A stretch of DNA of 52,168 nt from Arthrobacter pascens. GTDB taxonomy: Bacteria > Actinomycetota > Actinomycetes > Actinomycetales > Micrococcaceae. Under the pieces are notes generated by a model. The model saw only the letters and a program-made list of their open reading frames with translations. It was not told the origin of the DNA and did not search any database. The stretch is taken from contig NZ_JAFHKT010000102.1 of assembly GCF_017052465.1 (NCBI RefSeq), positions 1-52,168 of the forward strand, written 5' to 3'. Below, piece after piece: positions 16,438 to 25,596 of this stretch. The position numbers and the translations under genes were made by a program. Position 1 is the first letter of the stretch; every line of letters begins with the position of its first letter.

Positions 16438-19400
16438 GGCAGTTGGCCCAGGCAGTGCGCCCCGCACCGGTGACCGTGAGGCCGGTGCCGCGCCCGGCGG
16501 CCCGCCCGGTCCCGCAGACGGCGGCTCCGGACGCACAGGCGTTCGTGGCGCCACCGGTCGCCTCCGTCGTCGCGGAGGAGGGTCGCCCCCTGCCCGCGCC
16601 GTTGCGCTCGGAGATGGAGACAGCGCTCGGCCACGACCTCGGCTCGGTCCGCGTGCACGACGGCGCCGGCTCCGCACGCGCCGCGGCCGAGGCCGGCGCC
16701 CGCGCGTTCACGGTCGGCGACCACGTCGGCTTCGGCAGTCCGGGCTTCCACCCCGAGACGCCGGAGGGACGCGGTCTCCTCGCCCACGAGCTGGTCCACG
16801 TCCTCCAGGGCGGCGCCCCCGACCACGCGCGCGCCGAGGCGGAGGCTGCCTCGGCCGTCGCGAGCCTTGCCCGCGGCGAGCGGCCCACGCTCACTCGTCA
16901 CCCCGGGCGGGCCGGCCTGCACCGCGCCCCCACCGACGCCCCGGCGCCGGCAGCCGTACCGGCACCGCCGCCCGCGTCGGCTCCGGGTGCGGCCGCCGCG
17001 CCCGCGGTCTCGCCCACGCAGCCTGCCCCCGCCGGGATCCCCGCCGTGCGCCTGCCGGCGGGCATGAGCGTCCTGACCGACACCCCTCCGGGCATCGGCA
17101 CCACCGAGCTGGTCGTCCAGATGCCCCAGTTCACCCTGCCCCTGGAGAAAGGCGCCGGGCCGTGGGTTCAGCAGGCCTACAACGACGCCGGGACCGGCGG
17201 CCGACTGGTGTTCAGCCCCCTCATCGAGGGCGGCTCGGTCGCGGCGTACAAGGAGGGCACGGAGGACTACAAGTCCGTCTGGCTCAACAAGTTCGGGTTC
17301 ACCAGCACCGCCGCGATGGCCCGGGCTTTCACCTCCTCGACCGATCCCGCCGTCCGCGCCAGCCTCCAGGACCCGGCGGTCCGCGACACCGTCCACCGTC
17401 TGCGGACCAACCTGAAGCAGGCCCAGTGCGACATCGACCACATCGTCGAGAAGCAGATCGGCGGGACCTCGATCCCGTCCAACCTGCAGTTGCTCACCAG
17501 CAGCAAGAACCAAGCTTCCGGACGGCAGACCTATCAGTCGCTCGTCGCGATCGTGAACGCGATCCGCGCGTCCGATATGCGCGGCCCCAATGTGCGGAAC
17601 CTGCAGATCCGCCTCCGCGCCGCCACCGTTCCCCAGGGCACCAGCGACCCCAGCTTCGTCATCGAGGACCACCTGCGCGCCGGACGGGTCTTGGGCAGCA
17701 CCGACGTGCAGACGCGGGCCGCCGGCAAGCCGGTCAGCCTCCGGGCCGGCGGCATGTCGGAGGCCGCGGCGCTGCGCGACACCGGCGACACGGCCCTCGA
17801 CAGCATGAACCGGCGGCTGGTCCCGGCGATGCGGCTTACCACCTACCGACGAGGTGCCCAAGGTGCCAACAGTGCCCAGGACACCGTCCTGGCCGAGCTC
17901 GACAGCCGGGCTATGCGGGCGAGCGGCTCGGGAGCGAGAGTACGCCTCGTGGCCCGGCGCGCGGCGGCCGCCGCCGGTGACGGTCCGCCGGCGGCCACCC
18001 AGCCGCCCCAGGGCGCGGCGCCGGAGCCGACCTCCGCGCCGGCCGGCGAGACCCGCGAACTGCGCCTGGAGGACCGCGACCAGCGCCTGAACTTCTTCTA
18101 TCCCTATCTGAGCCCCGGCCAGCTCACCCAGCTCTCACTCGACGAGCAGGGCAACCTCAGCGGCACCGGCTTCATCACGCCGACGATCCCGATCTTCAGG
18201 CGTCTCGACGTCACGTTCAGCCGCGACACCCTCGCTCTTGTCGCCCCGCTCGACAAGGACAAGCTCCGGTCGCCGTTCCCGGCCGGGTTCCGCTTCACCG
18301 GCGGCGAGCTCGCGTTGCAGCTGTCCCCCGAGCTGGTCCCGCGCGGAAGCCTCACTTTCTCTGTCGGACCCGCCGCCCAACCGCTGATCAACGGTGCGCT
18401 CTCGGTGACGATGACCGGCGGCGTGCTGATCGCCAGCGGCGACCTCACCCCTGCGCGACCGATCCCCGGCATCAGCTCGGCCTCGGGCAACGTCACTTGG
18501 CGCTCGGACACCGGATGGCAGGGGGCGATCCGGGCCACCTCGTCGTCGATCCCCCACAGCACGGCCGACCTCGAGCTCGGGTTCCGCACCGAGGGTGAAC
18601 AGTTCGCCCCGTACGCGCGGGGCGGGCTGGTCAGCCAGGTGCGCAACACTCAGATAGGCCTCACCGCCTCGTGGCGCGGTGGCCCGGTGAGCTACCGCGG
18701 CCACACCATCATCGAGAATCCGCTGCCCCTGGTGGAGCGGATCCGCCTGGACGGGACGTACGGCGAGCGGGGACTGCACCTGCACGGCAATGCGCCGATC
18801 CGCTGGCGCAACATCGAGTCGACCATCGACCTCAACTACGACCAGCGTCCCGACCAGACCGAGGGCCGCTTCTCGGGCACCGCCACCTTCGCGATCCGCA
18901 CGCCGAAGGCCGAGGGCACCGCGACGCTCGCCTACGACGACCGGGGGCGGTTCACCGGCCGCGGGACGGTCGCCTACCAAGTGACTCCCAGCCTGCGGCC
19001 CCAGCTGGGCATCGAGCTGACCGCCGACCGCCGCGTGAAGCTGACCGGCGAGGTGCGGCTCAACGACATCGAGCTGAGCCGGCGGTGGCCCTCGGCCGAG
19101 GGAGGTCAGCTCTCGATCATCAGTGGCCTCGGGGTGAAGTTCAGCATCCCGACGCCGGTCCCGGCCGTCACCGCGTACGGCGAGATCCGGGGCTCGCTCG
19201 GCCTCGGGTACGGCGTGGGGCCGATCATGCTGCGCGGCGTCATCTTCTCCGGCGAGCTCTACCCGTTCGAGGACGACCCGCAGGTCCGGGCGCGGCTCCG
19301 CGGCAGCTTCGTCGTCCCGGCGTACGCCGAGCTGTACGGCACCTTCGGCGCCTACATTGGCCTCGAGGTGGCTCTGGGCGCCGTTGGCGCCAAGGGCGGG

Positions 19401-19775
19401 GTCGAGATCACCCCCCGGCTCCGGATCAGTGGCGAGGGCGGGATCGCCGTGGACGCGGTCTATGACTCGGGCGGCTTCAGCTTCGCCGCCGAGGCCTACG
19501 CGTCCGGGCAGCTCACCGCGTCGGCGACGGTCAACCTGGTGGCCGACCTGTACGCGGCGTACGGCCTCTTCTCGCACCGGTGGACCTATCAGGCAGCCTC
19601 GGTCAGCGCCCAGATCGGCCCGACCGTCCGCCTCACGATCGGCCGGATCGCCATGTCGAAGACCGGGGAGATGACCTGGCCCAGCCTGTCGCAGGTCCGG
19701 ATGGAGCCTCAGAACATCGACCCGCTCGCGGTCGTCCGCGACATGCTGCGCCGAGGGGAGACCCGGGAGACATGA
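16434..19775 (+). CDS. DUF4157 - HNH - beta-rich protein, candidate eCIS effector
   Basis: A 1113-residue protein encoded inside the structural operon. After a proline-rich leader, residues about 50-135 form a DUF4157 domain: LPAPLRSEMETALGHDLGSV, VRVHDG, AFTVGDHVGF, and the metal-site motif HELVHVLQ (His118, Glu119, His122). DUF4157 is strongly associated with eCIS loci and their cargo. A Pro/Ala linker (about 160-205) leads to a region with an HNH-nuclease-like signature near 332-360, CDIDHIVEKQIGG then PSNLQLLTSSKN. From about residue 545 to the end is a long series of beta strands (LNFFYPYLSPGQL, GRFSGTATFAI, GLGYGVGPIMLRGVI) resembling a beta-barrel or repeated beta structure. This is the best payload candidate within the operon. 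Nuclease activity is inferred from the motif only. ATGA overlaps on both sides. Confidence 0.8.
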   Translation: MRQLAQAVRPAPVTVRPVPRPAARPVPQTAAPDAQAFVAPPVASVVAEEGRPLPAPLRSEMETALGHDLGSVRVHDGAGSARAAAEAGARAFTVGDHVGFGSPGFHPETPEGRGLLAHELVHVLQGGAPDHARAEAEAASAVASLARGERPTLTRHPGRAGLHRAPTDAPAPAAVPAPPPASAPGAAAAPAVSPTQPAPAGIPAVRLPAGMSVLTDTPPGIGTTELVVQMPQFTLPLEKGAGPWVQQAYNDAGTGGRLVFSPLIEGGSVAAYKEGTEDYKSVWLNKFGFTSTAAMARAFTSSTDPAVRASLQDPAVRDTVHRLRTNLKQAQCDIDHIVEKQIGGTSIPSNLQLLTSSKNQASGRQTYQSLVAIVNAIRASDMRGPNVRNLQIRLRAATVPQGTSDPSFVIEDHLRAGRVLGSTDVQTRAAGKPVSLRAGGMSEAAALRDTGDTALDSMNRRLVPAMRLTTYRRGAQGANSAQDTVLAELDSRAMRASGSGARVRLVARRAAAAAGDGPPAATQPPQGAAPEPTSAPAGETRELRLEDRDQRLNFFYPYLSPGQLTQLSLDEQGNLSGTGFITPTIPIFRRLDVTFSRDTLALVAPLDKDKLRSPFPAGFRFTGGELALQLSPELVPRGSLTFSVGPAAQPLINGALSVTMTGGVLIASGDLTPARPIPGISSASGNVTWRSDTGWQGAIRATSSSIPHSTADLELGFRTEGEQFAPYARGGLVSQVRNTQIGLTASWRGGPVSYRGHTIIENPLPLVERIRLDGTYGERGLHLHGNAPIRWRNIESTIDLNYDQRPDQTEGRFSGTATFAIRTPKAEGTATLAYDDRGRFTGRGTVAYQVTPSLRPQLGIELTADRRVKLTGEVRLNDIELSRRWPSAEGGQLSIISGLGVKFSIPTPVPAVTAYGEIRGSLGLGYGVGPIMLRGVIFSGELYPFEDDPQVRARLRGSFVVPAYAELYGTFGAYIGLEVALGAVGAKGGVEITPRLRISGEGGIAVDAVYDSGGFSFAAEAYASGQLTASATVNLVADLYAAYGLFSHRWTYQAASVSAQIGPTVRLTIGRIAMSKTGEMTWPSLSQVRMEPQNIDPLAVVRDMLRRGETRET

Positions 19776-20428
19776 CCACGTTCCCGCGATCTCCCCGCAC
19801 GCTGCGCGGCGGCTTCATCGTGATGGACGCCGGCGGCCTCGCCGTGCGTCGCACCGTGCCTTTCCAGTACAACCCCGACACCCTCACCAGGTCCCTGGCG
19901 CCACGCGGTGCGACTGCGGACGCTGGCGACCGGCTCGAGCCGACCCGCCTGGTCGGTCCGCCCGCAGAGACGATGAAGCTCGAGATCGCCCTCGACGCCA
20001 CCGACCGGCTCGAGAAGCCGGCCCAGAACACCACGACCGCGGCCGAGGGCATCGCCGCCGACCTCGCCGAACTGGAGACGATGGTGTCGCCGACCGTGGC
20101 GGACCTGGAGGCCGCCGAGGCACTCACCAGCCGGGGAACCCTGGAGATCCTGCCGCTGCCCTCGCCGCTCCTCCTTCTGGTGCTCGGCGCCAACCGCGTG
20201 GTGCCGGTGCGGATCACCGAGTTCGCGGTCACCGAGGAGGCCTTCGACACCAAGCTCAACCCGGTGCTGGCGCGCGTGAGCCTGGGCCTGCGGGTGATGA
20301 CCACCGACGACCTGCCGTTCGGGTCGAAAGGCGCCGCGCTCTACCTCACCGCGGCCCGGCGGCGCGAGCGGCTCGCGGCACGCCGCGGCGCCGGCGTCCA
20401 GGCCCTCGGACTGACGAGGGCGCCATGA
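19772..20428 (+). CDS. CIS tube/adaptor protein (Afp7 N-terminal-like)
   Basis: A 218-residue protein from the ATG at 19772 (ATGA overlap). It carries the contractile injection system tube-protein signature: FIVMDAGGLAVRRTVPFQYN, PDTLTRSLAPRG, then PPAETMKLEIALDATD and LEILPLPSPLLLLVLGANRV, VPVRITEFAVTEEAFD. In Afp and PVC the corresponding protein (Afp7/Pvc7) also carries a LysM domain; here that part is a separate gene immediately downstream. It probably joins tube and baseplate hub. Confidence 0.88.
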   Translation: MTTFPRSPRTLRGGFIVMDAGGLAVRRTVPFQYNPDTLTRSLAPRGATADAGDRLEPTRLVGPPAETMKLEIALDATDRLEKPAQNTTTAAEGIAADLAELETMVSPTVADLEAAEALTSRGTLEILPLPSPLLLLVLGANRVVPVRITEFAVTEEAFDTKLNPVLARVSLGLRVMTTDDLPFGSKGAALYLTAARRRERLAARRGAGVQALGLTRAP

Positions 20429-20745
20429 GCACGCCGTTCCCTCCCTCGAGCCGCTACGCGCACGTCCCAGTACTGACCCGCACCCTGGCCGACGGGACCG
20501 TGGTCCGCTACCTCGCCCGCAGGATGCTGCCGCCCGCTGAACGCTTCCAGCCCCTGGAGATGGTCCGTCTCGACGGCACCGAGCGCCCCGACACCCTGGC
20601 CGCCGACGCCTACGGCGACCCGCTCCTCTGGTGGCGGATCGTGGACGCCAGCGGCGAGGCAGACCCTCGCGACCTGACCGGGACCGAGGGCCGGCTGGTC
20701 TTGATCCCCCTGCCCCTGGAGATCACCGACGATGGCCGCGCTTAG
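20425..20745 (+). CDS. LysM-like/gp53-like baseplate protein
   Basis: A 106-residue protein with an ATGA overlap. The C-terminal half has the LysM-like pattern of tail protein X and gp53: RPDTLAADAYGDPLLWWRIV, then DASGEADPRDLTG and LVLIPLP. It likely works with the upstream tube/adaptor protein to anchor the spike-hub complex. In other systems both parts form one polypeptide. The coding end overlaps the next gene by 14 bases. Confidence 0.85.
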   Translation: MSTPFPPSSRYAHVPVLTRTLADGTVVRYLARRMLPPAERFQPLEMVRLDGTERPDTLAADAYGDPLLWWRIVDASGEADPRDLTGTEGRLVLIPLPLEITDDGRA

Positions 20746-21850
20746 CTCCGTGACGCTGTCGGTCCAGATCGGGCCGATCGCGGTCTCCCCCGCCCCGGCC
20801 GCGGTGATCGACGCGATCGACGGCGCCACCGTGACGCACGCGGTCGGAGCACGGTCCGGGTTCCAGCTCAGCCTGACCTACTCCAAGACCTCCCCCATCG
20901 CGCGGACCCTGCTGCCGTCGGGCTTCTTCGACCCGATGGTGCGGGTGATGCTGGTCGCCACCCTGCGCGGCGTCTCCACCGTGCTCGCCGACGGCCCGAT
21001 CAAGCGGCAGGACGTCACCGCGACGACCCACCCCGGCCAGTACCGGCTGGTGCTCACCGGCGAGGACGTCTCCGGCTACATGGACCTCCTGGACCTCACA
21101 GGTCTGCCGTACCCAGCCATGCCGCCCTTCGCCCGGGTCGCCCTGATGCTCGCCAAGTACGCCCCGCTCGGCGTCGTGCCCGTCACGATTCCCGCTCCGT
21201 TCGCGGCGACCGAGAACCCCGTCGAGGGCTTTCACCACCAGCAGGGCACCGACCTGGAGTACGCCACGAAGCTCGCCCGCGAGGCCGGCTACGACTTCCA
21301 CGTCTCCCCCGGACCGGTGCCCGGGGCGAACACGGCGTACTGGGGGCCGCCGGTCCGGGTCGGCCTGGTGCAACCGGCCCTGAGCATCGACCTCGACCAC
21401 GCCTCAAACATCGACAGCATGAGCTTCTCGGCCGACGGCAACGCGGCCGTCCTGCCCTATGGCTTCGTCAAGGTCGCCGGCTTCTCGGTGCCGGTCCCGG
21501 TGCCGGACCTCGGCATCCTCAAGCCGCCGCTTTCGGCGCGCCCCCTCATGCCCACGAAGACCAAGCAGCTGGAGTCCGAACGCATGAAGCTCCCCGACGT
21601 GATGATGGGCCTACTCGCCGGCCGCGGCGGCACCGACCCCGTGACCGCCACCGGCTCCATGGACCTCACCCGCTACGGCCGGCCGCTGGCAGCGCGCTCG
21701 CTGGTCGGCGTCCGCGGCGCCGGCAACGCCCACGACGGCCTGTGGTTCGTCAAGTCCGTCACGCACACCCTCGGCCGGGGAAAGTGGAAGCAGAGCTTCC
21801 AGCTCTCCCGCGACGGCCTGGGCTCGCTCGTCTCGACGGTGACGCTGTGA
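20732..21850 (+). CDS. Baseplate hub protein (gp27/VgrG N-terminal-like)
   Basis: A 372-residue protein from the ATG at 20732. It fits the gp27/gpD-like hub family: DGATVTHAVGARSGFQLSLT, RTLLPSGFFDPMVRVMLVAT, GVSTVLADGPIKRQDV, TDLEYATKLAREAGYDF and near the end DGLWFVKSVTHTLGRGKWKQ. The hub forms the trimeric collar between tube and spike. In Afp8/Pvc8 this domain is fused to the spike; here the spike is the next gene. Confidence 0.9.
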   Translation: MAALSSVTLSVQIGPIAVSPAPAAVIDAIDGATVTHAVGARSGFQLSLTYSKTSPIARTLLPSGFFDPMVRVMLVATLRGVSTVLADGPIKRQDVTATTHPGQYRLVLTGEDVSGYMDLLDLTGLPYPAMPPFARVALMLAKYAPLGVVPVTIPAPFAATENPVEGFHHQQGTDLEYATKLAREAGYDFHVSPGPVPGANTAYWGPPVRVGLVQPALSIDLDHASNIDSMSFSADGNAAVLPYGFVKVAGFSVPVPVPDLGILKPPLSARPLMPTKTKQLESERMKLPDVMMGLLAGRGGTDPVTATGSMDLTRYGRPLAARSLVGVRGAGNAHDGLWFVKSVTHTLGRGKWKQSFQLSRDGLGSLVSTVTL

Positions 21851-22362
21851 CGGCGGGACCGGCGTACTTCGGGAAGTACCGCGCGACGGTGCTCTCCACG
21901 ACCGACCCGATGGTCCAGGGTCGGATCATGGTCCAGCTGGCCGACCGGTACGGACCGTTCCCGTCCACCTGGGCACTGCCTGCAGTGCCGTTCGCCGGCA
22001 AGGGCATGGGCGGGGTCGTGGCCCTGCCCCAGGTCGGCAGCATGGTGTGGGTCGAGTTCGAGGCCGGCGACCCGGACTACCCGATCTGGAGTGGCGGCTT
22101 CTGGCCGGACGCCGCCGGCTTCCCGGTCCTCGCACTGGCGGGTGCCACCCCGCTGGCACCCAATATCCACTTCCAGACGACCACCGGGGTCTCCGTGACC
22201 CTGTCGGACCTGCCGGCCAAGCAGGTGCAGGTGATGACACCGACCGGGGCCATGCTGGTAATCGGCGCCAGCGGCATCACGATCAGCAACGGTCAGGGCG
22301 CCTCGATCGTCATGTCCGGACCCTCCGTGGTCATCAATGGCGGCGCGCTGGTCGTGACCTGA
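21847..22362 (+). CDS. Spike protein (gp5/VgrG OB-fold and beta-helix)
   Basis: A 171-residue protein from a GTG at 21847 (GTGA overlap). The N-terminal part is the gp5-like OB fold: YFGKYRATVLSTTDPMVQGR, TWALPAVPFAGKGMG, ALPQVGSMVWVEFEAGDPDY, PIWSGGFWP. The C-terminal part has repeating short strands (VQVMTPTGAMLVIGASGITI) expected of a needle-like triple beta helix. It is the membrane-piercing spike of the particle. Confidence 0.92.
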   Translation: MTAGPAYFGKYRATVLSTTDPMVQGRIMVQLADRYGPFPSTWALPAVPFAGKGMGGVVALPQVGSMVWVEFEAGDPDYPIWSGGFWPDAAGFPVLALAGATPLAPNIHFQTTTGVSVTLSDLPAKQVQVMTPTGAMLVIGASGITISNGQGASIVMSGPSVVINGGALVVT

Positions 22363-22373
22363 GACGAGACGAT

Positions 22374-22718
22374 ATGCCCGGACCTGTCCTCCACGCCAGC
22401 GCCACCGTCAGCTGCCCGCACGGTGCGCCACTCACCATCGTGCCGTCGGCACCACGCGTCACCGTCTCGGGACTGCCGGTGGCGGTGCTCACCGACCAGG
22501 GCATGGTCGCCGGCTGCCCCTTCAACGTCCCGGTGGTGGCCGGGACCAAGCCGCAGCCCTGTGTCAGCACGCGCTGGATGCTCGGCGCCACGCGCGTCAC
22601 GTCCGGTGGGCAACCGGTGCTGATCAACCCAGTGGGGGCGCTCTGCCTCTCGGCCGAGCAGATCCCCGGCGGTCCCCCGACGGTCTCCTCCAGCCAGACC
22701 CGGGTGGTGGCGACATGA
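22374..22718 (+). CDS. PAAR-like spike tip protein
   Basis: A 114-residue protein from the ATG at 22374. The layout is that of PAAR/DUF4280-like tips: PGPVLHASATVSCPHGAPL, TVSGLPVAVLTDQG, GCPFNVPVVAGTKPQPCV, GATRVTSGGQPVLI. Cysteines and a histidine are available for metal binding. It sharpens the spike and may carry cargo. The gene directly follows the spike gene and overlaps the gp25 gene by four bases. Confidence 0.88.
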   Translation: MPGPVLHASATVSCPHGAPLTIVPSAPRVTVSGLPVAVLTDQGMVAGCPFNVPVVAGTKPQPCVSTRWMLGATRVTSGGQPVLINPVGALCLSAEQIPGGPPTVSSSQTRVVAT

Positions 22719-23089
22719 GCCGGATCTCGTTCCCCTTCGGCCCGACCCCGCTCGGACGCTCGGCGGTGGTCGACTACGGCAGCGACGCCCACGTCCGGCA
22801 GCTCCTGGAGCTGCTCATCTTCACAGTGCCGGGCGAGCGAGTGATGCGTCCCGAGCTCGGCAGCCCGGTGCGGCAGATGGTCTTCGGTCCGCTCGGTGGC
22901 CCCGCGTCGCTCGCCTTGGAGGCGGCGCTCCAGGCCACAGTGCAGCAGTGGCTCGGCCACGTGCTTACCCTCGTCGACCTGACCGTCACGGTGTTCGACG
23001 AGGACGCGGCGCTCGAGGTGTCGCTGACCTACGAGACCGTCCGCACCCGCTCGACCGGCCAGGTGCGCGTCCGCAAGGACCTCACATGA
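22715..23089 (+). CDS. gp25-like baseplate wedge protein
   Basis: A 124-residue member of the gp25/Afp9 family: YGSDAHVRQLLELLIFTVPG, ERVMRPELGSPVRQMVFGP, then a helix ALEAALQATVQQWL and the closing strands LTVTVFDEDAALEVSLTYE. The EPR-like motif of the family appears as RPELGS. It nucleates sheath assembly on the baseplate. ATGA overlaps on both sides. Confidence 0.93.
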   Translation: MSRISFPFGPTPLGRSAVVDYGSDAHVRQLLELLIFTVPGERVMRPELGSPVRQMVFGPLGGPASLALEAALQATVQQWLGHVLTLVDLTVTVFDEDAALEVSLTYETVRTRSTGQVRVRKDLT

Positions 23090-25596
23090 GCACCCGCTAC
23101 ATCTGCTGCGACGAGCGCCGCCGCGCCCTGCTGGCTGATCCCGCCGCCCCGACTGGCATCTCCGGCATCGACTACCTGGAGGTCCAGCAGGGCAACCCCG
23201 TCTCGAACCCGACGGTGATCACGCTCGTGCTGGTGAAGCCGCTCACGCTGCCGGCGGCCCAACTCGCGGGGGACAACATCCGGATCACCGGAGGCGTGCG
23301 CTTTCCCGCCCCCCAGGTCGACCCCACCGTGAAGGCTCTTCCCGGGGCGGGCACGGTGTCGTCGTACGAGGTGACGATCCCGGGCGGCCAACAGACGGAC
23401 TTCTCGACTTACCGGCTCGAGGTGGTCGCCGGGCCGGGTCAGACCGACCCTCCCGCGTTCCTCGACCCGCACCTGGCCTCGGTCGAGTTCACCTTCAAGA
23501 TCGACTGTGGCAGCGAGCTCGACTGTGCCGAGCCGTCGCGACCGGCCGGGACAGAGCAGGCGGACGACCCCGAGTTCGACTACCTCGCGCGCGACTGGGA
23601 GGGCTTCCGTCGGCTGATGCTGGACCGGTTGGCCGTGCTGGTGCCCGGGTTCCGCGAGGACGACGCCGTGGACCTGACCACGACTGTCATCGAGGCACTG
23701 GCCTACCGCCTGGACCAGCAGAGCTACCGCGTCGACTGGACCACGACCGAGGCGTTCCTCGACACCGCCCGCAGTCGCACGTCCCTGGTACGGCACGCCC
23801 GCCTCGTCGACTACGCACCGGCCGAGGGCATCAGCGCACGCACCTTCGTGAGCCTGGGCTTCCGGGCGTCGGCGGCGTTCCCGGACGGCCAGCTGCTGCC
23901 GGCGCACACCCCGGTGCTGCCCCGGCAGGCCGAGCTCCCGACCGCTGTGACCGCGCCCGAGTACGCCACCTGGCTGCGCGCCACCCCGGACCTGCCGGTC
24001 GTGTTCGAGACGCTCGCGCCGATAGGTCTGTGGCAGTGGCGGTCCCGGATCGCCCTCCACACGTGGGGCGACGAGGAGTGCTGCGTGCCCCGCGGAGCGA
24101 CGGGCCTCACGCTGGTGGACGACAGCGGGGGCGGTCCCGGCGAGCTCCGCGCGGGCGACTTGCTCCTGGTCGAGGAGATCGCCTCCCCCGACACCGGTGA
24201 GGGGGCAGATGCCGATCCACGGCACCGGTTCGTCGTCCGGCTCACCTCCGTGAGCCCCACCCACGACGTCCTCTTCCCCGCTCTCTCGCTGGTCGAGGTG
24301 GGCTGGGACGACGCCGATGCCCTGCCCTTCGACCTCGTCGTCTCACGCCGCGTGCAGGGACCGAGCGGGCCACCGGTCCGGGTCGTCTGCGGGGCGGTCC
24401 GCGGCAACATCGTCCTGGCCGAGCACGGCGTCAGCCTCCCCCCGGTGGCGTCCCTGGGCCTCACGCCCGCGAGCACGGCCGACCTGTCGCCCAGGCTGGA
24501 CCCGCCGTCACCAGAGCCCGGCAGCCGCTGGCAGCCACGCGTCCGGGCGCCGGGCCCGCTGGCCCGGGTCTCCCCCCACGGCCCCGCCGACCTACCACAG
24601 GTGACGGCGACCGCACTGCTGGCGGACACCGGAGGGCCCCCGGCGATTAGCCTGCGGGACGCCTTCTCCACGTGGACGGCGCGCACCGACCTGCTGGCCA
24701 GCGGTGCCTTCGGCCGCGACTTCGTGGTCGAGACCGACGCCACCGGCGCACCGACGCTCCGCTTCGGCGACGGGATCCACGGGCTCGGCCCGACGGTGCG
24801 CGCCGTACTCGGGGTCGAGGGCCGGTTCGGCTGCGGCACCGCCGGCAACCTGGGCGCCGACGCTCTGGGCCACGTCGTCGTGCCGGCCGCCCTCGAGCAG
24901 CTGCCCGTTCAGAACGTCTCCAACCCCCTGCCCGGGCACGGGGGTGCCGCACCCGAGAGCGCTGCCGTCGTGCGGGCGGTCGCCCCGGAGGCCTTCCGTC
25001 ACCCGCAGCGGGCCGTCACGGCCGACGATTACGCGGTCGCTGCGCGCGAGCACCCTGACGTGTCCAACGCGATGGCCGTCGCACGATGGACCGGCGCCTG
25101 GCAGACGGTCGTCGTCCACGTCGACCGAGCAGGCGGGCGTCCGGTCGACGCTGCGTTCCGGACGTCGCTGATGGCTCACCTCGAGACCTACCGGCTCGCC
25201 GGCTTCGACGTGGCGGTGAGGGCGGCGAAGCTGGTCCCGCTCGACGTGGAGCTCTCGGTCTGTGCGCTCCCGGGTGAGATCCGCGGCCAGGTCGGACAGC
25301 GGGTCCGGGCGGCGCTCACGCCGGTGGGATCCGACGGCGGCTACGGCTTCTTCCATCCCGACCGGTTCACCTTCGGCACACCGCTCTACCTCTCGGCCCT
25401 GATCGCCGCGGTGATGGCGGTGCCGGGTGTCCAGAGCGTCACGCCGATCGTCTTCCAACGGTTCGCCCGGCTCTCGCAGGGCGAGCTCGGCCTCGGCCTC
25501 ATCAAGCCGGATGCCACCGAGGTGCTCGAGCTGCGGGACGACCCGAGCTTCCCCGAGCGCGGGCGGCTGCGGATCACGATGGGAGGTGGCCGATGA
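23086..25596 (+). CDS. Baseplate J-like wedge protein 1
   Basis: An 836-residue protein from the ATG at 23086. The longer open frame upstream is a shadow of the gp25 gene. It opens with a putative metal-binding STRYICCDERRRALL. A family-typical helical block follows: FDYLARDWEGFRRLMLDRLA and TVIEALAYRLDQQSYRVDW. The C-terminal baseplate-J region has RFGDGIHGLGPT, RAVTADDYAVAAREHPDVSN and FDVAVRAAKLVPLDVELSVC. It corresponds to Afp11/gp6-type wedge subunits that ring the hub. Confidence 0.9.
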   Translation: MSTRYICCDERRRALLADPAAPTGISGIDYLEVQQGNPVSNPTVITLVLVKPLTLPAAQLAGDNIRITGGVRFPAPQVDPTVKALPGAGTVSSYEVTIPGGQQTDFSTYRLEVVAGPGQTDPPAFLDPHLASVEFTFKIDCGSELDCAEPSRPAGTEQADDPEFDYLARDWEGFRRLMLDRLAVLVPGFREDDAVDLTTTVIEALAYRLDQQSYRVDWTTTEAFLDTARSRTSLVRHARLVDYAPAEGISARTFVSLGFRASAAFPDGQLLPAHTPVLPRQAELPTAVTAPEYATWLRATPDLPVVFETLAPIGLWQWRSRIALHTWGDEECCVPRGATGLTLVDDSGGGPGELRAGDLLLVEEIASPDTGEGADADPRHRFVVRLTSVSPTHDVLFPALSLVEVGWDDADALPFDLVVSRRVQGPSGPPVRVVCGAVRGNIVLAEHGVSLPPVASLGLTPASTADLSPRLDPPSPEPGSRWQPRVRAPGPLARVSPHGPADLPQVTATALLADTGGPPAISLRDAFSTWTARTDLLASGAFGRDFVVETDATGAPTLRFGDGIHGLGPTVRAVLGVEGRFGCGTAGNLGADALGHVVVPAALEQLPVQNVSNPLPGHGGAAPESAAVVRAVAPEAFRHPQRAVTADDYAVAAREHPDVSNAMAVARWTGAWQTVVVHVDRAGGRPVDAAFRTSLMAHLETYRLAGFDVAVRAAKLVPLDVELSVCALPGEIRGQVGQRVRAALTPVGSDGGYGFFHPDRFTFGTPLYLSALIAAVMAVPGVQSVTPIVFQRFARLSQGELGLGLIKPDATEVLELRDDPSFPERGRLRITMGGGR

